DNA of 64,000 bases from ENR-C587 sp942493235 (GTDB lineage: Bacteria > Bacteroidota > Ignavibacteria > Kapaibacteriales > UBA2268), in assembly GCA_942493235.1 (NCBI GenBank), contig OW818676.1:1860001-1924000 (forward strand), written 5' to 3'. Positions 52,402-62,790 of the stretch are shown in pieces (positions within the stretch are counted from its first letter, which is position 1; each line of letters begins with the position of its first letter). Under the pieces are notes generated by a model. That model searched no databases and was not told the DNA's origin. It saw only the letters and a list, made by a program, of their open reading frames with translations. Both the position numbers and the translations under genes were made by a program.

Positions 52402-53328
52402 ATGAATATATTAGTAACCGGTGGTGCCGGATACATAGGAACTCTATTGATTCCTATGTTATTAGAGAGAAATTATAAAGTTACTCTTTACGATAACTTT
52501 ATGTGGGGTATAAAACCAATTTTACACTTTGCAAATCATAAGAATTTAGATATTGTTACTGCTGATATTCGTGATGAAAAAGCACTTAAAATTGCTATGA
52601 AAGGGCAAGATGTTATAATTCATTTAGCTGCTATAGTTGGCTATCCGGCTTGTGCATCTGACCCCGGCAGAGCAATTTCGATAAATGTAGAGGGGACTCG
52701 TAATGTAGTTAAGTCTATGACTTCCAATGAGCAATTGTTAGTTTTTGCCTCAACCGGTTCTACTTATGGTAAAGTCGATGGTATCTGTACCGAAGATACT
52801 CCCATAGCTCCCCTTACTCTATATGGCTCTACTAAAAGCCAAGGTGAGCAGATGAGCCTTGAGGTTGGCGGCATCGGTTTAAGATTTGCCACAGTTTTCG
52901 GTGTATCTCCGAGGTTAAGGCTTGACCTATTAGTAAATGATTTTGCTTATCAAGCCATTCATCAGAAACAAATAGTATTATACGAAGGTCATTTCCGCCG
53001 CACATTCTTGCATGCAAAAGATGCCGCTCTTAGCTATTTATTCACTATTGATAATTATAATCAGATGCGAGGCTGTGCTTTCAATATCGGCGATAATTCC
53101 ATGAATTATACTAAACGTGATATAGCCCTAATACTAAAAAAATATCTTGATTATTATCTTCACGAAGCAGATGTAGGAGAAGATTTTGATAAACGTGATT
53201 ATGAAGTATCTTATGAAAAAATTAACCAATTGGGATATAATATTTCCATTGATATTAATGAAGGGATTGAGGAATTAATAAAAGTATTAGCCCATATTAA
53301 ACTGACTAATGGCTGGAGAAATGCATGA
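52402..53328 (+). CDS. NAD-dependent sugar epimerase/dehydratase (extended SDR)
   Basis: A 308-residue extended SDR enzyme. The NAD site is NILVTGGAGYIGTLLIPMLL at residues 2-21, the Asp of the second strand is in LYDNFMWG, and HLAAIVGYPACASDP follows. The active site shows Ser/Thr in FASTGSTYGKV and YGSTKSQGE (Tyr-x-x-x-Lys near 147). A substrate-side FRRTFLHAKDAA is also present. It should interconvert or dehydrate a nucleotide sugar; the exact sugar is not clear. It overlaps the next SDR gene by 4 nt (ATGA), so the two are translated together and probably act in one nucleotide-sugar pathway feeding surface glycans. Confidence 0.82.
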   Translation: MNILVTGGAGYIGTLLIPMLLERNYKVTLYDNFMWGIKPILHFANHKNLDIVTADIRDEKALKIAMKGQDVIIHLAAIVGYPACASDPGRAISINVEGTRNVVKSMTSNEQLLVFASTGSTYGKVDGICTEDTPIAPLTLYGSTKSQGEQMSLEVGGIGLRFATVFGVSPRLRLDLLVNDFAYQAIHQKQIVLYEGHFRRTFLHAKDAALSYLFTIDNYNQMRGCAFNIGDNSMNYTKRDIALILKKYLDYYLHEADVGEDFDKRDYEVSYEKINQLGYNISIDINEGIEELIKVLAHIKLTNGWRNA

Positions 53329-54278
53329 AAAATGTTTTGATAAGTGGTGGTTCCGGTTTTTTGGGACGCAGATTAGTTCATTTTGCCGAGCAAGCGGGAT
53401 ATAAAGTATTCGCTCCTTCAAGCAAAGAAATGAATTTATTGGATTTCTATCATGCTGATACTTATTTAAAATTGTTAAAAAGCCAAAATATTCAATTAGA
53501 TGTAATAGTTCATTCTGCTGCATATTATGGTGGCATAGGAATCAATCAGGAAGAGCCGGCTAATATTTTCTATAGAAATTCTCAAATGGCAGTTAATGTA
53601 TTTGAACTTGCTGCTTGTAACGGAATTAAACGTATTGTGCCGATTGGCTCGGCTTGCTCATATCCGGGTCATATTATCGGAGACCTTGATGAAAGTGATT
53701 TTTGGAATGGTTCGCTTCACGACAGTGTAGAGGCATACGGTTTTTCAAAAAAATTACAGCAAGTGGCTCAGAGAGCATATTATAAACAATACGGGATAGA
53801 ATCTAACCACTTGATTTTAACTAACCTATATGGTCCTGACGATGTATTTACAGAGTATCGTTCTCATGTAGTATCGGCATTAATCAAAAAATTTGCCGAT
53901 GCTAAAATTGAAAACAGAAATGAAGTTGTGCTCTGGGGCGATGGCTCGCCTATCCGTGAATTTTTATATGTTGACGATGCCGCAAAGGCAATTATTAAAT
54001 CAATTGAAATTCCTCACGACATTAGCCCGATTAATATTGGTACAGGTAAAGGAACTACAATTAAGGAATTAGCCGAAATTGTTATGGAATTCACCGGTTT
54101 TAGAGGCAATTTGGGTTGGGATACTACTAAGCCCAACGGTACGGTTCGTAAAGTATTAAAAGTTCAGAAGATGAAAGATGTATTAGGCTATATACCCGAG
54201 TTCGACCTAAGAGCAGGATTAAAAAATACTATTGTGTGGTATATTAATAATAAAGAAATAGCTGATGCAAGAAAATAA
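53325..54278 (+). CDS. GDP-L-fucose synthase-like SDR
   Basis: A 317-residue SDR close in layout to GDP-fucose synthase (WcaG/Fcl). It has NVLISGGSGFLGRRLVHFAE (NADP site), the DLLD-like element MNLLDFYHADTYLK, HSAAYYGGIGINQEEPANIF, IPIGSACSYP-like VPIGSACSYPGH, and the catalytic YGFSKKLQQVAQRAYYKQYG (Tyr-x-x-x-Lys), then LTNLYGPDD. GDP-fucose synthases epimerise and reduce GDP-4-keto-6-deoxymannose. Related nucleotide-sugar reductases share the pattern, so the sugar is not certain. It is translationally coupled to the upstream SDR and overlaps the DUF3795 gene by 14 nt. Confidence 0.78.
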   Translation: MKNVLISGGSGFLGRRLVHFAEQAGYKVFAPSSKEMNLLDFYHADTYLKLLKSQNIQLDVIVHSAAYYGGIGINQEEPANIFYRNSQMAVNVFELAACNGIKRIVPIGSACSYPGHIIGDLDESDFWNGSLHDSVEAYGFSKKLQQVAQRAYYKQYGIESNHLILTNLYGPDDVFTEYRSHVVSALIKKFADAKIENRNEVVLWGDGSPIREFLYVDDAAKAIIKSIEIPHDISPINIGTGKGTTIKELAEIVMEFTGFRGNLGWDTTKPNGTVRKVLKVQKMKDVLGYIPEFDLRAGLKNTIVWYINNKEIADARK

Positions 54279-54681
54279 CAATGAAATAATAGCATTTTGC
54301 GGAAATCGCTGTGATTTATGCCCAAGATATAAAGCTACGAAAAGCGAAAACCCAGAGCATTTACAAAGAATTGCCGAATTATGGCATAAATTGGGCTGGC
54401 GCGATTACATTGTATCTAATCAAGAAATATCGTGCTATGGTTGCTTTCCGGATATTCGATGCTCTCACGATTTAGGTGATTGCTATATGAAAAAGGAAAT
54501 TGAAACTTGTGGCAAATGTGACTTCTATCCTTGCGACAGGCTCAATAAAGTAATGGCAAAAACAGAAAGCTTCCGTGATAAATGCGTTTCATTATCTGAA
54601 AAAGAAGATATTGATGACATTTTAAATGCCTTTTTCTATAAAAAGCAAAACCTTGATAAAATTAAAAACGAAAACTCTTAA
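54265..54681 (+). CDS. DUF3795 cysteine-rich protein
   Basis: The 138-residue product has AFCGNRCDLCPRYKATKSEN at about 10-29, then CYGCFPDIRC, CYMKKEIETCGKCDFYPCDR and a C-terminal FRDKC. This cysteine spacing (C-G-x-x-C-x-x-C-P, then C-x-G-C, then C-x-x-C-x-x-y-P-C) is the DUF3795 pattern, thought to bind zinc or an iron-sulfur centre. No enzymatic role is known. It overlaps the GDP-fucose-synthase-like gene by 14 nt and meets the convergent kinase gene with a 4-nt overlap. Confidence 0.8.
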   Translation: MQENNNEIIAFCGNRCDLCPRYKATKSENPEHLQRIAELWHKLGWRDYIVSNQEISCYGCFPDIRCSHDLGDCYMKKEIETCGKCDFYPCDRLNKVMAKTESFRDKCVSLSEKEDIDDILNAFFYKKQNLDKIKNENS

Positions 54682-56810
54682 CTATCTGATTTATAGTAGA
54701 ACTCATCAGGAAAAATTGATTTTTCTGATGAGTTGAGTTTATCATCAGTTAAGTCGATTTGCTTATCAAAAACAAATTTAGCAGTAGTGCCTTGGTTAAC
54801 TATACTCGAAAATATTATATTTCCATGATGTAAATCAGCCAATTCTTTGCTTAGCATTAGTCCTATACCGCTACTATTCGAATATTCCATTATTGATTTA
54901 TGGTCAGCAGTATTGATGAATTCAATAATTTCCGGCTTAATACCCTTTCCTTGGTCAACAACCGAAATCTCGAATTGATTTTTAGTTTCATTGATTAGAA
55001 TATTTATTTTTGAGTTGTCGGGGCTGTGTCTAATTGCATTAGATAGGAAATTCCTGATAATTGTGCGGGCTATTTCGGCATCCATAATTACTATATCGTC
55101 AGAAACATTATTTGTTATTTCGATGTTAATAGACTTGATTTCGGCTTGACTACTAACATCGGATTTCGCATAATTAGTAACATCTGCCAATCGATTTTTT
55201 GCCGGATTGAAGTAAATCTTATTCCTCTGAACCGAAGTCCACATTAGTAAATTTTTCAGCAAATCTATAATTCGTTTTGATGAGCAAATCATCGAATTAA
55301 GCCATTCGTCTGTTTCTTTAGATTCCATTTCTTTGTACGAACTCTTAAATATTTCCAAAGTTGAAGAATAGAAAGTAATCGGACCTCTTAAATCGTGTGA
55401 TACTATTGAAAACAGTTTATCTTTGCTATTATTAGATTCGTATAATTCTTTTTCTCGTTTTTGAAGTTCGCTAACTAATTTATCTAATTCGACTTTTGAA
55501 TTTTGGATTTCAATATTAGAATTCGACAGTTCGAAATTCAATTTTTTAATTTTTTTATAATAGTAATAAATCGTAAAAAATAATAATATAAGCATACATA
55601 TAAAGCCGATTACAAAAGTCAAAGCTATATTTTGTCTGCTGATTACTTCATCTTTGTATGAATTTTCAGCTTTTAATTGTCTCATTGATTTAATACTGTT
55701 CTCAATTGCCACTTGGTTATAAATATTGGCTATTCCTTTTTCAATTTTATAACTATTTATGCTGTCGCTGTATTTTAATCTTAATGATATAATATCAGCT
55801 TGTAGTTTGCTTTGGTTTAATTGTCCGTAAGCATAAGCTAATGAGTCCATTGCTAAAATTGCAATTTTGTTTCTATTTTCTTTGATAAACAGTGGGTATG
55901 CTAATTTATAATATTTAGCGGAATTAGCATAATTTTTATAAGCACTGTAAACGTTACCTGATAAATAATATGCCATTGATAATCCCGACTGTTCGCTATT
56001 TTGCTGTGCTAATGCTAATGAGTATTTGGCAATTTCCAGAGCCGAATCTAATCTTCCTATTTGCAAATATGAATTAGCTAAGGTCTGGCGTATGATTACT
56101 TTGGCTGATACATCAGAGCCTTTGTCTATTATTGCCATAGATTTCCGAGCATAATAAATTGAAGAATCTGGCATTTTTAAATCACTGAATAAATAGGCTT
56201 TATGATGAAAAACCATGTAAATACCGGCTGATTTAGCCGATTTCAATAAATGCTCTTGAGAAATATTTACGTATTCAAGCGATTTGTGCAATTGATGTAA
56301 ATTATCATATAGAATTGCAATGTTATAATTAATTTTTGCTCTGTCATCATGGTTGTTTATAGCAGTCAATTTTAAAGCATTTGTATAGGCTTCAATCGCT
56401 TTATAATTTGCTCCCCAGTTTTTTAATGCAATTCCCATATTTGTATAAGTAGAAGCTACTCTATGACTACTATTTGAATCTTTAAAATATTCCAAAGCTA
56501 AGCTGTAACTTCTGTATGCCGAATCTAATTGCTTTTTATCTAAATAATAATTACCTTCAAAAAAATAAGCACGACCTATATCAATAGTCATATTATGCTT
56601 TTTGGCGTGATTAATATAACTCTTTATTATATCGAAATCTAATTTGGAATTTAAACTTACATTTTCAAAATAGTCCTTTATCAATCGTATTTTTACATCG
56701 TCTGAAGATGAATTAATCTTTCTTTTTAAACTGTCAGTATTGAACGAATATGACGTATTTATACTGGTCATAATAATCAATAATAATATTAAAAATCGCT
56801 TTAAATACAT
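54678..56810 (-). CDS. TPR-containing membrane histidine kinase
   Basis: The 710-residue product has a signal peptide (FLILLLIIMTSINTSYS) and 6-8 TPR repeats to about residue 370 (ASTYTNMGIALKNWGANYKA, MAYYLSGNVYSAYKNYANSA). One TM helix follows (IALTFVIGFICMLILLFFTI, about 396-415), then a coiled coil, the H-box LFSIVSHDLRGPITFYSSTL (His near 472), and the ATPase (RNFLSNAIRHSP, DQGKGI, GIGLMLSKELADLHHGNI). The sensor half therefore lies in the periplasm. No receiver or response regulator is adjacent. It is a typical Bacteroidota-style TPR kinase. The stop overlaps the convergent DUF3795 gene end by 4 nt. Confidence 0.85.
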   Translation of the reverse strand: MYLKRFLILLLIIMTSINTSYSFNTDSLKRKINSSSDDVKIRLIKDYFENVSLNSKLDFDIIKSYINHAKKHNMTIDIGRAYFFEGNYYLDKKQLDSAYRSYSLALEYFKDSNSSHRVASTYTNMGIALKNWGANYKAIEAYTNALKLTAINNHDDRAKINYNIAILYDNLHQLHKSLEYVNISQEHLLKSAKSAGIYMVFHHKAYLFSDLKMPDSSIYYARKSMAIIDKGSDVSAKVIIRQTLANSYLQIGRLDSALEIAKYSLALAQQNSEQSGLSMAYYLSGNVYSAYKNYANSAKYYKLAYPLFIKENRNKIAILAMDSLAYAYGQLNQSKLQADIISLRLKYSDSINSYKIEKGIANIYNQVAIENSIKSMRQLKAENSYKDEVISRQNIALTFVIGFICMLILLFFTIYYYYKKIKKLNFELSNSNIEIQNSKVELDKLVSELQKREKELYESNNSKDKLFSIVSHDLRGPITFYSSTLEIFKSSYKEMESKETDEWLNSMICSSKRIIDLLKNLLMWTSVQRNKIYFNPAKNRLADVTNYAKSDVSSQAEIKSINIEITNNVSDDIVIMDAEIARTIIRNFLSNAIRHSPDNSKINILINETKNQFEISVVDQGKGIKPEIIEFINTADHKSIMEYSNSSGIGLMLSKELADLHHGNIIFSSIVNQGTTAKFVFDKQIDLTDDKLNSSEKSIFPDEFYYKSDS

Positions 56811-57230
56811 TTTTTCCCTATAAAATAGTTTTTCGGACTATAAAAATAAAATTATTCTGTGCTATAACAAAGAAAAATATTTTTGAATTTGATTTATTTT
56901 GAATCTGATTAATTCTGAATCTGATTTCTTCGCTATTATGCGTGGGTAAGCAAATAAAGAAATCTTTCTTACAACAGCGTTAGCTGTTGAACATCGGTAA
57001 TAAACATTGTATAGTACCCACACTCTTTCTTCTCTTTTTGTTGTTAAATGAAGAGAATAGTGGTGGAGTTTCTCATTATGTAACCGATGTTTAACCCCTG
57101 ACGGGGTTAAAATATAAAATCAAAGATGTTTATTCAATAAAGATATCAAAAATCAATATTTGATATATAAAGATTTTCTTTATACTAATAGCAATTACTT
57201 GCTAACTCACTTAAAATAGCGAAGAGCTGA
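56811..57230. other. Gene-free region with hairpin-rich element
   Basis: About 420 bases. TTAACCCC-tga-c-GGGGTTAA (about 57090-57110) is a strong hairpin. AACATCGGT (about 56990) pairs at a distance with ACCGATGTT (about 57082), and CAGCGTTAGCTG is a small palindrome. A short repeat GAATCTGATT occurs at 56900 and 56920. Looks like a folded intergenic element rather than a gene. Confidence 0.45.
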
Positions 57231-60200
57231 TTATTTGATTAATACCATCTTTTTCGTATCTGTAAATATTCCGCTTGATATAGTATAATAGTAAATGCCC
57301 GACTCTAATCCTTCGGAATTTAATACAAATTTATATTTTCCCGATGGCAAAGTCTGCTCTCCGGATAATAATTCCCTTGCTAATATACCGCTCGGATTAT
57401 AGAGTTTTATGTTTACATTGGATTTCTCACGGATGGAAAATTCAATTTCGGTATAATTGGTCCATGGGTTGGGCTTGTTCTGCTCTAATTCCGCTTTGTT
57501 GGAATATTTAAGATAGCTAATTCCGCACTTTGGAATAGTTACCAATTGTACTGTGTCGTTAATTGGGATAATATCTAAAAACATAATTGAGTCTGAAGTA
57601 TAATCCGAGCTTTCAATTGTTAATTTATTTCTTAAAGTATCAGGCACTACAGCCAAAAATAGTATTTCCGCAATTTGCCCACTATCAATTATCGGAGTGT
57701 TCTCAAATTTCAATAAGATATGTCCCTGTGTGATTTCCGAAAAATTAAATTCCGAACTGATTGAATTATTAGCTGATAAAAACTTCAATGCTTGCGGTTT
57801 ATATTTTATATTAATATTAAAATTCAAATCCTCAAGATAATATTTAGTTCCTTTGATTAATGCTGAAAAACTCTTCTCTGTAATTATTGGCATATAGAGA
57901 GTATCCCCGATTTGAAATGATAGAGTATCAGGAGTGTTAATTAGAAAATCAGTGTTAAATTGTACTTCAAAAGGTGGTGCATAACTCATAGCTTTAGTAA
58001 ATACGGTATCATTAATCAAGCATGGATTGTTACTTATAGCACTCATAATGCTATCGAAAGTCTGCTTTTTACGGGGGCAGAATTCGGCGATAATCGAAAG
58101 TGTATCGTGTGGCTGAATATATGAATCAATACTCGGAGAATAAGATATGATATTAATATCTTTGAAATTATTCAATACATCAAACTCTGAAATTTCAATA
58201 TCCCCGGTATTGACAATAATAATAGTGTCCTGCTTACAGTCTAATACTTGAACACTGTCGAATTCAATAGTATTAATTACTTCCAATTCTGGTTTCAGAA
58301 TTATTAACACGCCATCATCGCCCTGAGCAATCAAGTGATAAAGGATTACTTCTTCTGTATCGAATTTTATACTGTCTATGCCTATTGATAGTGTATCTCT
58401 ACCAATTTTCGGAGTGAAAGTAAGCTCAATAAATTGTTTATTAGAATCAATATTACAGAAGTTTTTAAGTAGAAAATCAATCCCGCCAAGAGCCGAGTAA
58501 TTATAATTTATTGATGGTAGATAAATTGAACATGTATCACTCAAATATGGACTGTCTGCATAATTTAATTCTATTTTATTTGTGTCAAAATCTAATTTGA
58601 ATTTTATATCAACTGTATTTGCCGGAAGTATTCTTGATGAATATATCGGGATAGTAATACTTTTGCAATTGATTACTCGAAAAGTGTCCTGCATATATTT
58701 ATTATTCTCGAAATTAAAATCCAAGCCGAATGCCGGAGCATAACCCGAACCGGTCAAAGTAATAGTAGTATCTGAATGATAACAGTCACCGGAAAGTTCG
58801 ATTTTCATCTTTGCCGAATAATCGCGTACTGCTCTCGGCTTAAAATCCAATTTAAGGCGTAAATCGTTTGTTGAGTCAAGTGAAAATGGTAAGTTGCTAC
58901 CTCCGTCATTAGCATAATAGAAAACTCTCTCGTCAGGCACGAAACTGATTTTCTCAATTTTTATATCAGACCGCTTAGGATTAAACTCATAGCTCGGAAT
59001 AGATAAATCAATAAATTCGGACGTTGCGAATGTATCGACACGTGTCGGCGGGAAATTAACTTGATGCCTATCTGCCGAATACATCATTGTCTCTTTACCT
59101 GATAGGTATGTAGTAAATTCACGGCTCCAATTATTGCCACTGGCTCTTATGTGCAACCGTGCGTCATTGACAAGCATTCCATTGATGAAAGGGCTTTTGG
59201 GACAGTAAGAAATTGTAATCGTATCTGTTGATCTCATTGGAATTGAATATGGAACAGACGAAGTCGGCGAATAGAATGAATTCCAAGAAAAATATTCGGG
59301 ATAGGGGTTAGCTACTGCTTCATCATCTATCCAGATACTATCTATAGACATATCAAAATAATGAGAATTATTGATTAATGGAATCACTCGATTTAAGCAG
59401 TTGCAAGGCGGAACATACCCGTAGCTGATTACTTTTAGCGGTGCATCAAGAGGAACTATTATAGCACGCCCTTCTATATAAGTATTGAGCAATTGCTCGC
59501 ACGGGCTTGAAGAATATATATTCAGTAGTGAAGTATAGACTTTTTCTTCAGTCGGATTAAAGCTTATAATTACCATTATTGAATCACGTGGTTTTAATAT
59601 TTTCGGGAATCCTGATAGAGGATAAATAATATTAAATCCGGCACCGATAGATAAACTATCCACTTTAATATCAAATGTAGAAATATTCTCAATTCTCACT
59701 GTATCGTTAATAGTAGCCCCGACTTCGATAGTCTCGAATAATATCTCATCGGTTACGTATAATTTAGGGATAATTGACGAGCCGTAGAGCTTAGCAGACC
59801 ACTGCTGATTGTCGCTTGATTTGAAATATAAATATGCGTAATCTACTCTATCCTGAGCTACGTCATTAGTAAAATAATTATAAGTGAAGCTCACTGTTTG
59901 TGATGGTTCAAGTATTACTGTAGTAGGGAGTGCTAACGGACTAACCAATGTAAATGGAGAACTTAAAGGGAATAGATTAAAGTCAGACAGGGTCTGCTGA
60001 ACCGGCGAAGCATTTTTAATAGTGATGATTCCGTCTTTATTTTCGCAGGCTAAAATCTTTTCAATTTTCATTATTTCGGGTATAAAGTCAAATAAATCAA
60101 TATATCCTTTTGCACTAATATTAATACATTCGGACTGAAAGCAAGAATTTTCGTATATGCAAATGCCATCGGTGTGGAGCAGTGTATCTGTTGGGATAAA

Positions 60201-62261
60201 AGTCAATGGAAAACTCGCTGTTGAGTGAGCTGCAACTGTTATACTTTTAGCTCCATTCAGATAAAAGGGGATACCACGTTTTAAATAAATAGAGACTTTA
60301 ATATCTTCGTCGCTGTTGTTTTTTAATTGCACATTTATAGTCGATTCCTGACCAACTTTTACATTAGCAAAGTCTATGCTTGCTTCAATGAATTTAATAT
60401 TGGCATCAAACCCTAAACCATGCACATAGACCGGGTGCATTATAGTGCATTCGTCAGACTTTACGACAAAGACGATGGAGTCATTGAAATTACCCGGCAC
60501 TTTCGGCAAAAACCTAAAATAGTTCGGCATATAACCGGTTACCGGAGTAAGCACCACGGGATATTTGAACGGTTTACCTATGAAATTATCCGGCATAATT
60601 ATACTATCTATTAATATATTGCTCTCAATAATATTTTCCCATAAATATTGCATAGCAGCAGACGGGAAGTTTATGCAAGACCTGCCGAAGTCTATGGAAT
60701 CAAGGCGAGTACCGTCGGCATCATTGGTCAGCTTGAGCACTTTGCGAACTTTTCCGTTTAATGATATATTGAGAGTATCTTCGCATCTATCTGTAGAGAC
60801 AATCAGAAGACTTGCATTGTATAGTGCATTAGTATCTTTTGCCTTAAATCTAACAGGGATATTCAAACTATTATTCGGAATAAGAATATAAGGGAGAGCC
60901 GGCACTGAAATTTCGAAAACCTCCGGCATACTGCTTTCAATTTTACTAATTGTAATATTTTTTGGTAGTGCCGATAGTCCTGTAATATTAGTAATTGTAA
61001 TAATCGAATCAATATATGATTTTTCGATACATCGTGCTTTTAGCGAATCAAAGTTAATTGAAAAATTTGAAGTCAATAGCTCTGTATAGCGAGTTATATT
61101 CAGTGGAATATCAGCTATAAACCATCCACAGGAATTTTGATTACGTAATTCCAATGTCGAGTGAATAGTACCGATGAAGTCAGAATTAATTTGCACTTGA
61201 AAGCTGACCGGTACATTCGGAGTGAGTGGAATATATACCCATTTGGTTTGCTTAACTGATTTGGAATTATAAATAATATTAAATTTATCTGCCATCTCTC
61301 CGATTACCCGAACATTAACTCCGGCTGAGCATTCATTAGTATCGGTAATAGTAACAGTGTATGTTTTTACTAAATCGCAAATTATAGTATCTGTTATAAT
61401 TGAAGGGGTAAGAACTACTTTCTGAGATACTTTTCTGTTGGACCAATCAATGGAAATGCCACTTCGCATTCTGCCCCAATTATTATGACCTGACGCATCG
61501 CATAAATCATATACATTCGGTACATTGCATCTGAAATATACCATTAGGCTGTCTTCTGTTCCGGATAAAGCCTTTTCTTTACGGCAATTGATATCATCAG
61601 CTGATAAAGCACGACCCCAGATTCTGATTTCATCTATAAAGCCGAGCATAGTTCTGTTTTTGTCCATATCGTTAGATAGTGCATTTGTACTGCCGATTTG
61701 AATAGATAGCTCGGAATTTGCAACTTGCTTTAATTTGCGAACAGGATATAAGCTGTTTCGTTTAATTGCTACTAAATTGCCATAATTATAAATATATAGA
61801 TAGCCGATTCTGCCGTCAAATACGAATGCGAGATGTTCCCATTTATCATAAAGTGGAATTGCATTGATTTTTAAAATCGTGTTGTCTGAACCGCCGAGAG
61901 CCGGATTGCCTCCGTTTATTTCAAATGTAAGCGAATCTTTATCATCTATATAAATTACCCAAGAATCTTGATTATCATAGCCCGGACCCCAGACTCCGGC
62001 AATGTATTGACGCTTGTTTTCCTGCCTTGATACTTTGAGCCAGAACTCAACAGTCAGCTGTTCGGAGATTTTATCCAATTCCGCTGTCTTATCTATATCA
62101 ATATAATGAGCACCTTTGCCACTTGTAACAGAAAATTCCAAATCGCGTCCTACACAGTTTCTGATAGTGTCGCATTCTTGATATGCAAATAATTCGAGAG
62201 AAAGCAATTGAACTATGCTCATCAGCAAGAATAATTTTATATATATAGTATTTTTTCTCAT
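57231..62261 (-). CDS. Giant secreted LamG/ASH-repeat protein with T9SS tail
   Basis: A 1676-residue exported protein with a signal peptide (KLFLLMSIVQLLSLELFA). A LamG-like concanavalin fold occupies about 35-255 (AHYIDIDKTAELDKISEQLT, VEFWLKVS, GFIDEIRIWGRALSADDI). A long series of ~100-residue ASH/choice-of-anchor-D-like beta modules follows, each with a 'f-x-x-v-x-V-G-x-x' start (DFANVKVGQESTINVQLKNN, LFETIEVGATINDTVRIENI, EFDSVQVLDCKQDTIIIVNT). A cohesin-like stretch near 1500-1590 and a T9SS sorting domain (ELEQNKPNPWTNYTEIEFSI, ending GIYYYTISSG) complete it. It is probably a surface adhesin or structural sheath; the function is inferred from its modules. It is transcribed alone. Confidence 0.75.
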   Translation of the reverse strand: MRKNTIYIKLFLLMSIVQLLSLELFAYQECDTIRNCVGRDLEFSVTSGKGAHYIDIDKTAELDKISEQLTVEFWLKVSRQENKRQYIAGVWGPGYDNQDSWVIYIDDKDSLTFEINGGNPALGGSDNTILKINAIPLYDKWEHLAFVFDGRIGYLYIYNYGNLVAIKRNSLYPVRKLKQVANSELSIQIGSTNALSNDMDKNRTMLGFIDEIRIWGRALSADDINCRKEKALSGTEDSLMVYFRCNVPNVYDLCDASGHNNWGRMRSGISIDWSNRKVSQKVVLTPSIITDTIICDLVKTYTVTITDTNECSAGVNVRVIGEMADKFNIIYNSKSVKQTKWVYIPLTPNVPVSFQVQINSDFIGTIHSTLELRNQNSCGWFIADIPLNITRYTELLTSNFSINFDSLKARCIEKSYIDSIITITNITGLSALPKNITISKIESSMPEVFEISVPALPYILIPNNSLNIPVRFKAKDTNALYNASLLIVSTDRCEDTLNISLNGKVRKVLKLTNDADGTRLDSIDFGRSCINFPSAAMQYLWENIIESNILIDSIIMPDNFIGKPFKYPVVLTPVTGYMPNYFRFLPKVPGNFNDSIVFVVKSDECTIMHPVYVHGLGFDANIKFIEASIDFANVKVGQESTINVQLKNNSDEDIKVSIYLKRGIPFYLNGAKSITVAAHSTASFPLTFIPTDTLLHTDGICIYENSCFQSECINISAKGYIDLFDFIPEIMKIEKILACENKDGIITIKNASPVQQTLSDFNLFPLSSPFTLVSPLALPTTVILEPSQTVSFTYNYFTNDVAQDRVDYAYLYFKSSDNQQWSAKLYGSSIIPKLYVTDEILFETIEVGATINDTVRIENISTFDIKVDSLSIGAGFNIIYPLSGFPKILKPRDSIMVIISFNPTEEKVYTSLLNIYSSSPCEQLLNTYIEGRAIIVPLDAPLKVISYGYVPPCNCLNRVIPLINNSHYFDMSIDSIWIDDEAVANPYPEYFSWNSFYSPTSSVPYSIPMRSTDTITISYCPKSPFINGMLVNDARLHIRASGNNWSREFTTYLSGKETMMYSADRHQVNFPPTRVDTFATSEFIDLSIPSYEFNPKRSDIKIEKISFVPDERVFYYANDGGSNLPFSLDSTNDLRLKLDFKPRAVRDYSAKMKIELSGDCYHSDTTITLTGSGYAPAFGLDFNFENNKYMQDTFRVINCKSITIPIYSSRILPANTVDIKFKLDFDTNKIELNYADSPYLSDTCSIYLPSINYNYSALGGIDFLLKNFCNIDSNKQFIELTFTPKIGRDTLSIGIDSIKFDTEEVILYHLIAQGDDGVLIILKPELEVINTIEFDSVQVLDCKQDTIIIVNTGDIEISEFDVLNNFKDINIISYSPSIDSYIQPHDTLSIIAEFCPRKKQTFDSIMSAISNNPCLINDTVFTKAMSYAPPFEVQFNTDFLINTPDTLSFQIGDTLYMPIITEKSFSALIKGTKYYLEDLNFNINIKYKPQALKFLSANNSISSEFNFSEITQGHILLKFENTPIIDSGQIAEILFLAVVPDTLRNKLTIESSDYTSDSIMFLDIIPINDTVQLVTIPKCGISYLKYSNKAELEQNKPNPWTNYTEIEFSIREKSNVNIKLYNPSGILARELLSGEQTLPSGKYKFVLNSEGLESGIYYYTISSGIFTDTKKMVLIK

Positions 62262-62409
62262 CTCAATTTCCTTTATAAGGATTTAATTTATCATTTCGAT
62301 TGACTATTCTATCTGCCGAAATTATATATTATTTCTTTTTTTTAAAACTAACAAATTATATAATTTTCATAACCAATTAGCCATATCAATTCATGCTGTT
62401 TTACTAATC

Positions 62410-62611
62410 AGAGGCTGTGTAAAAACCATAAGATTACTGTTTTAGTGATATTGAAATTTCTTATAGCCCTTGGTTCCCCACGCTGAAGCGTGGGGTTGAA
62501 TTAAGGAGTACAGATTTTAGCAATAGCTATTAAGTTTATATCAACCTGACGGTTAACCGTCAGGTTGTATTGAAAATAAATGAATACTTTTTGAGTTTTT
62601 ACATAGCCTCT
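62410..62611. mobile_element. 202-bp MITE-like element with 17-bp inverted ends
   Basis: The left end AGAGGCTGTGTAAAAAC and the right end GTTTTTACATAGCCTCT are inverted repeats with one mismatch. Inside are two perfect hairpins: CCCCACGCT-ga-AGCGTGGGG (62476-62495) and a 26-base palindrome centred on GGTTAACC (62542-62567). No reading frame. Single ends of the same family occur at 46790 and about 52151-52170, so the family is dispersed and non-autonomous. Confidence 0.65.
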
Positions 62612-62660
62612 TTAGTTGCTGTGTGAAATTTCGATTTAATTCATTTATTGGAAATATAAA

Positions 62661-62790
62661 GAAGTTGTCTAAAATTAATAATATTGCCAAATTGTTATTC
62701 TGAATGTAACGAACAATACAGAATTATCAACAAGTCAGCTTTGTCTGGATTCTTCACTTCGCATAGAATAACATCTTTCCAAACAACTTC
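62661..62790 (-). mobile_element. MITE-like element containing 79-bp repeat, copy 3
   Basis: GAAGTTGTCT at 62661 and its inverse ACAACTTC at the right end bracket a copy of the 79-bp palindromic repeat (62694-62772) in the reverse orientation to 45168 and 46939. The internal flank (AAATTAATAATATTGCC) is also shared with copies 1 and 2, so the mobile unit is larger than the 79-bp core. Confidence 0.6.
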
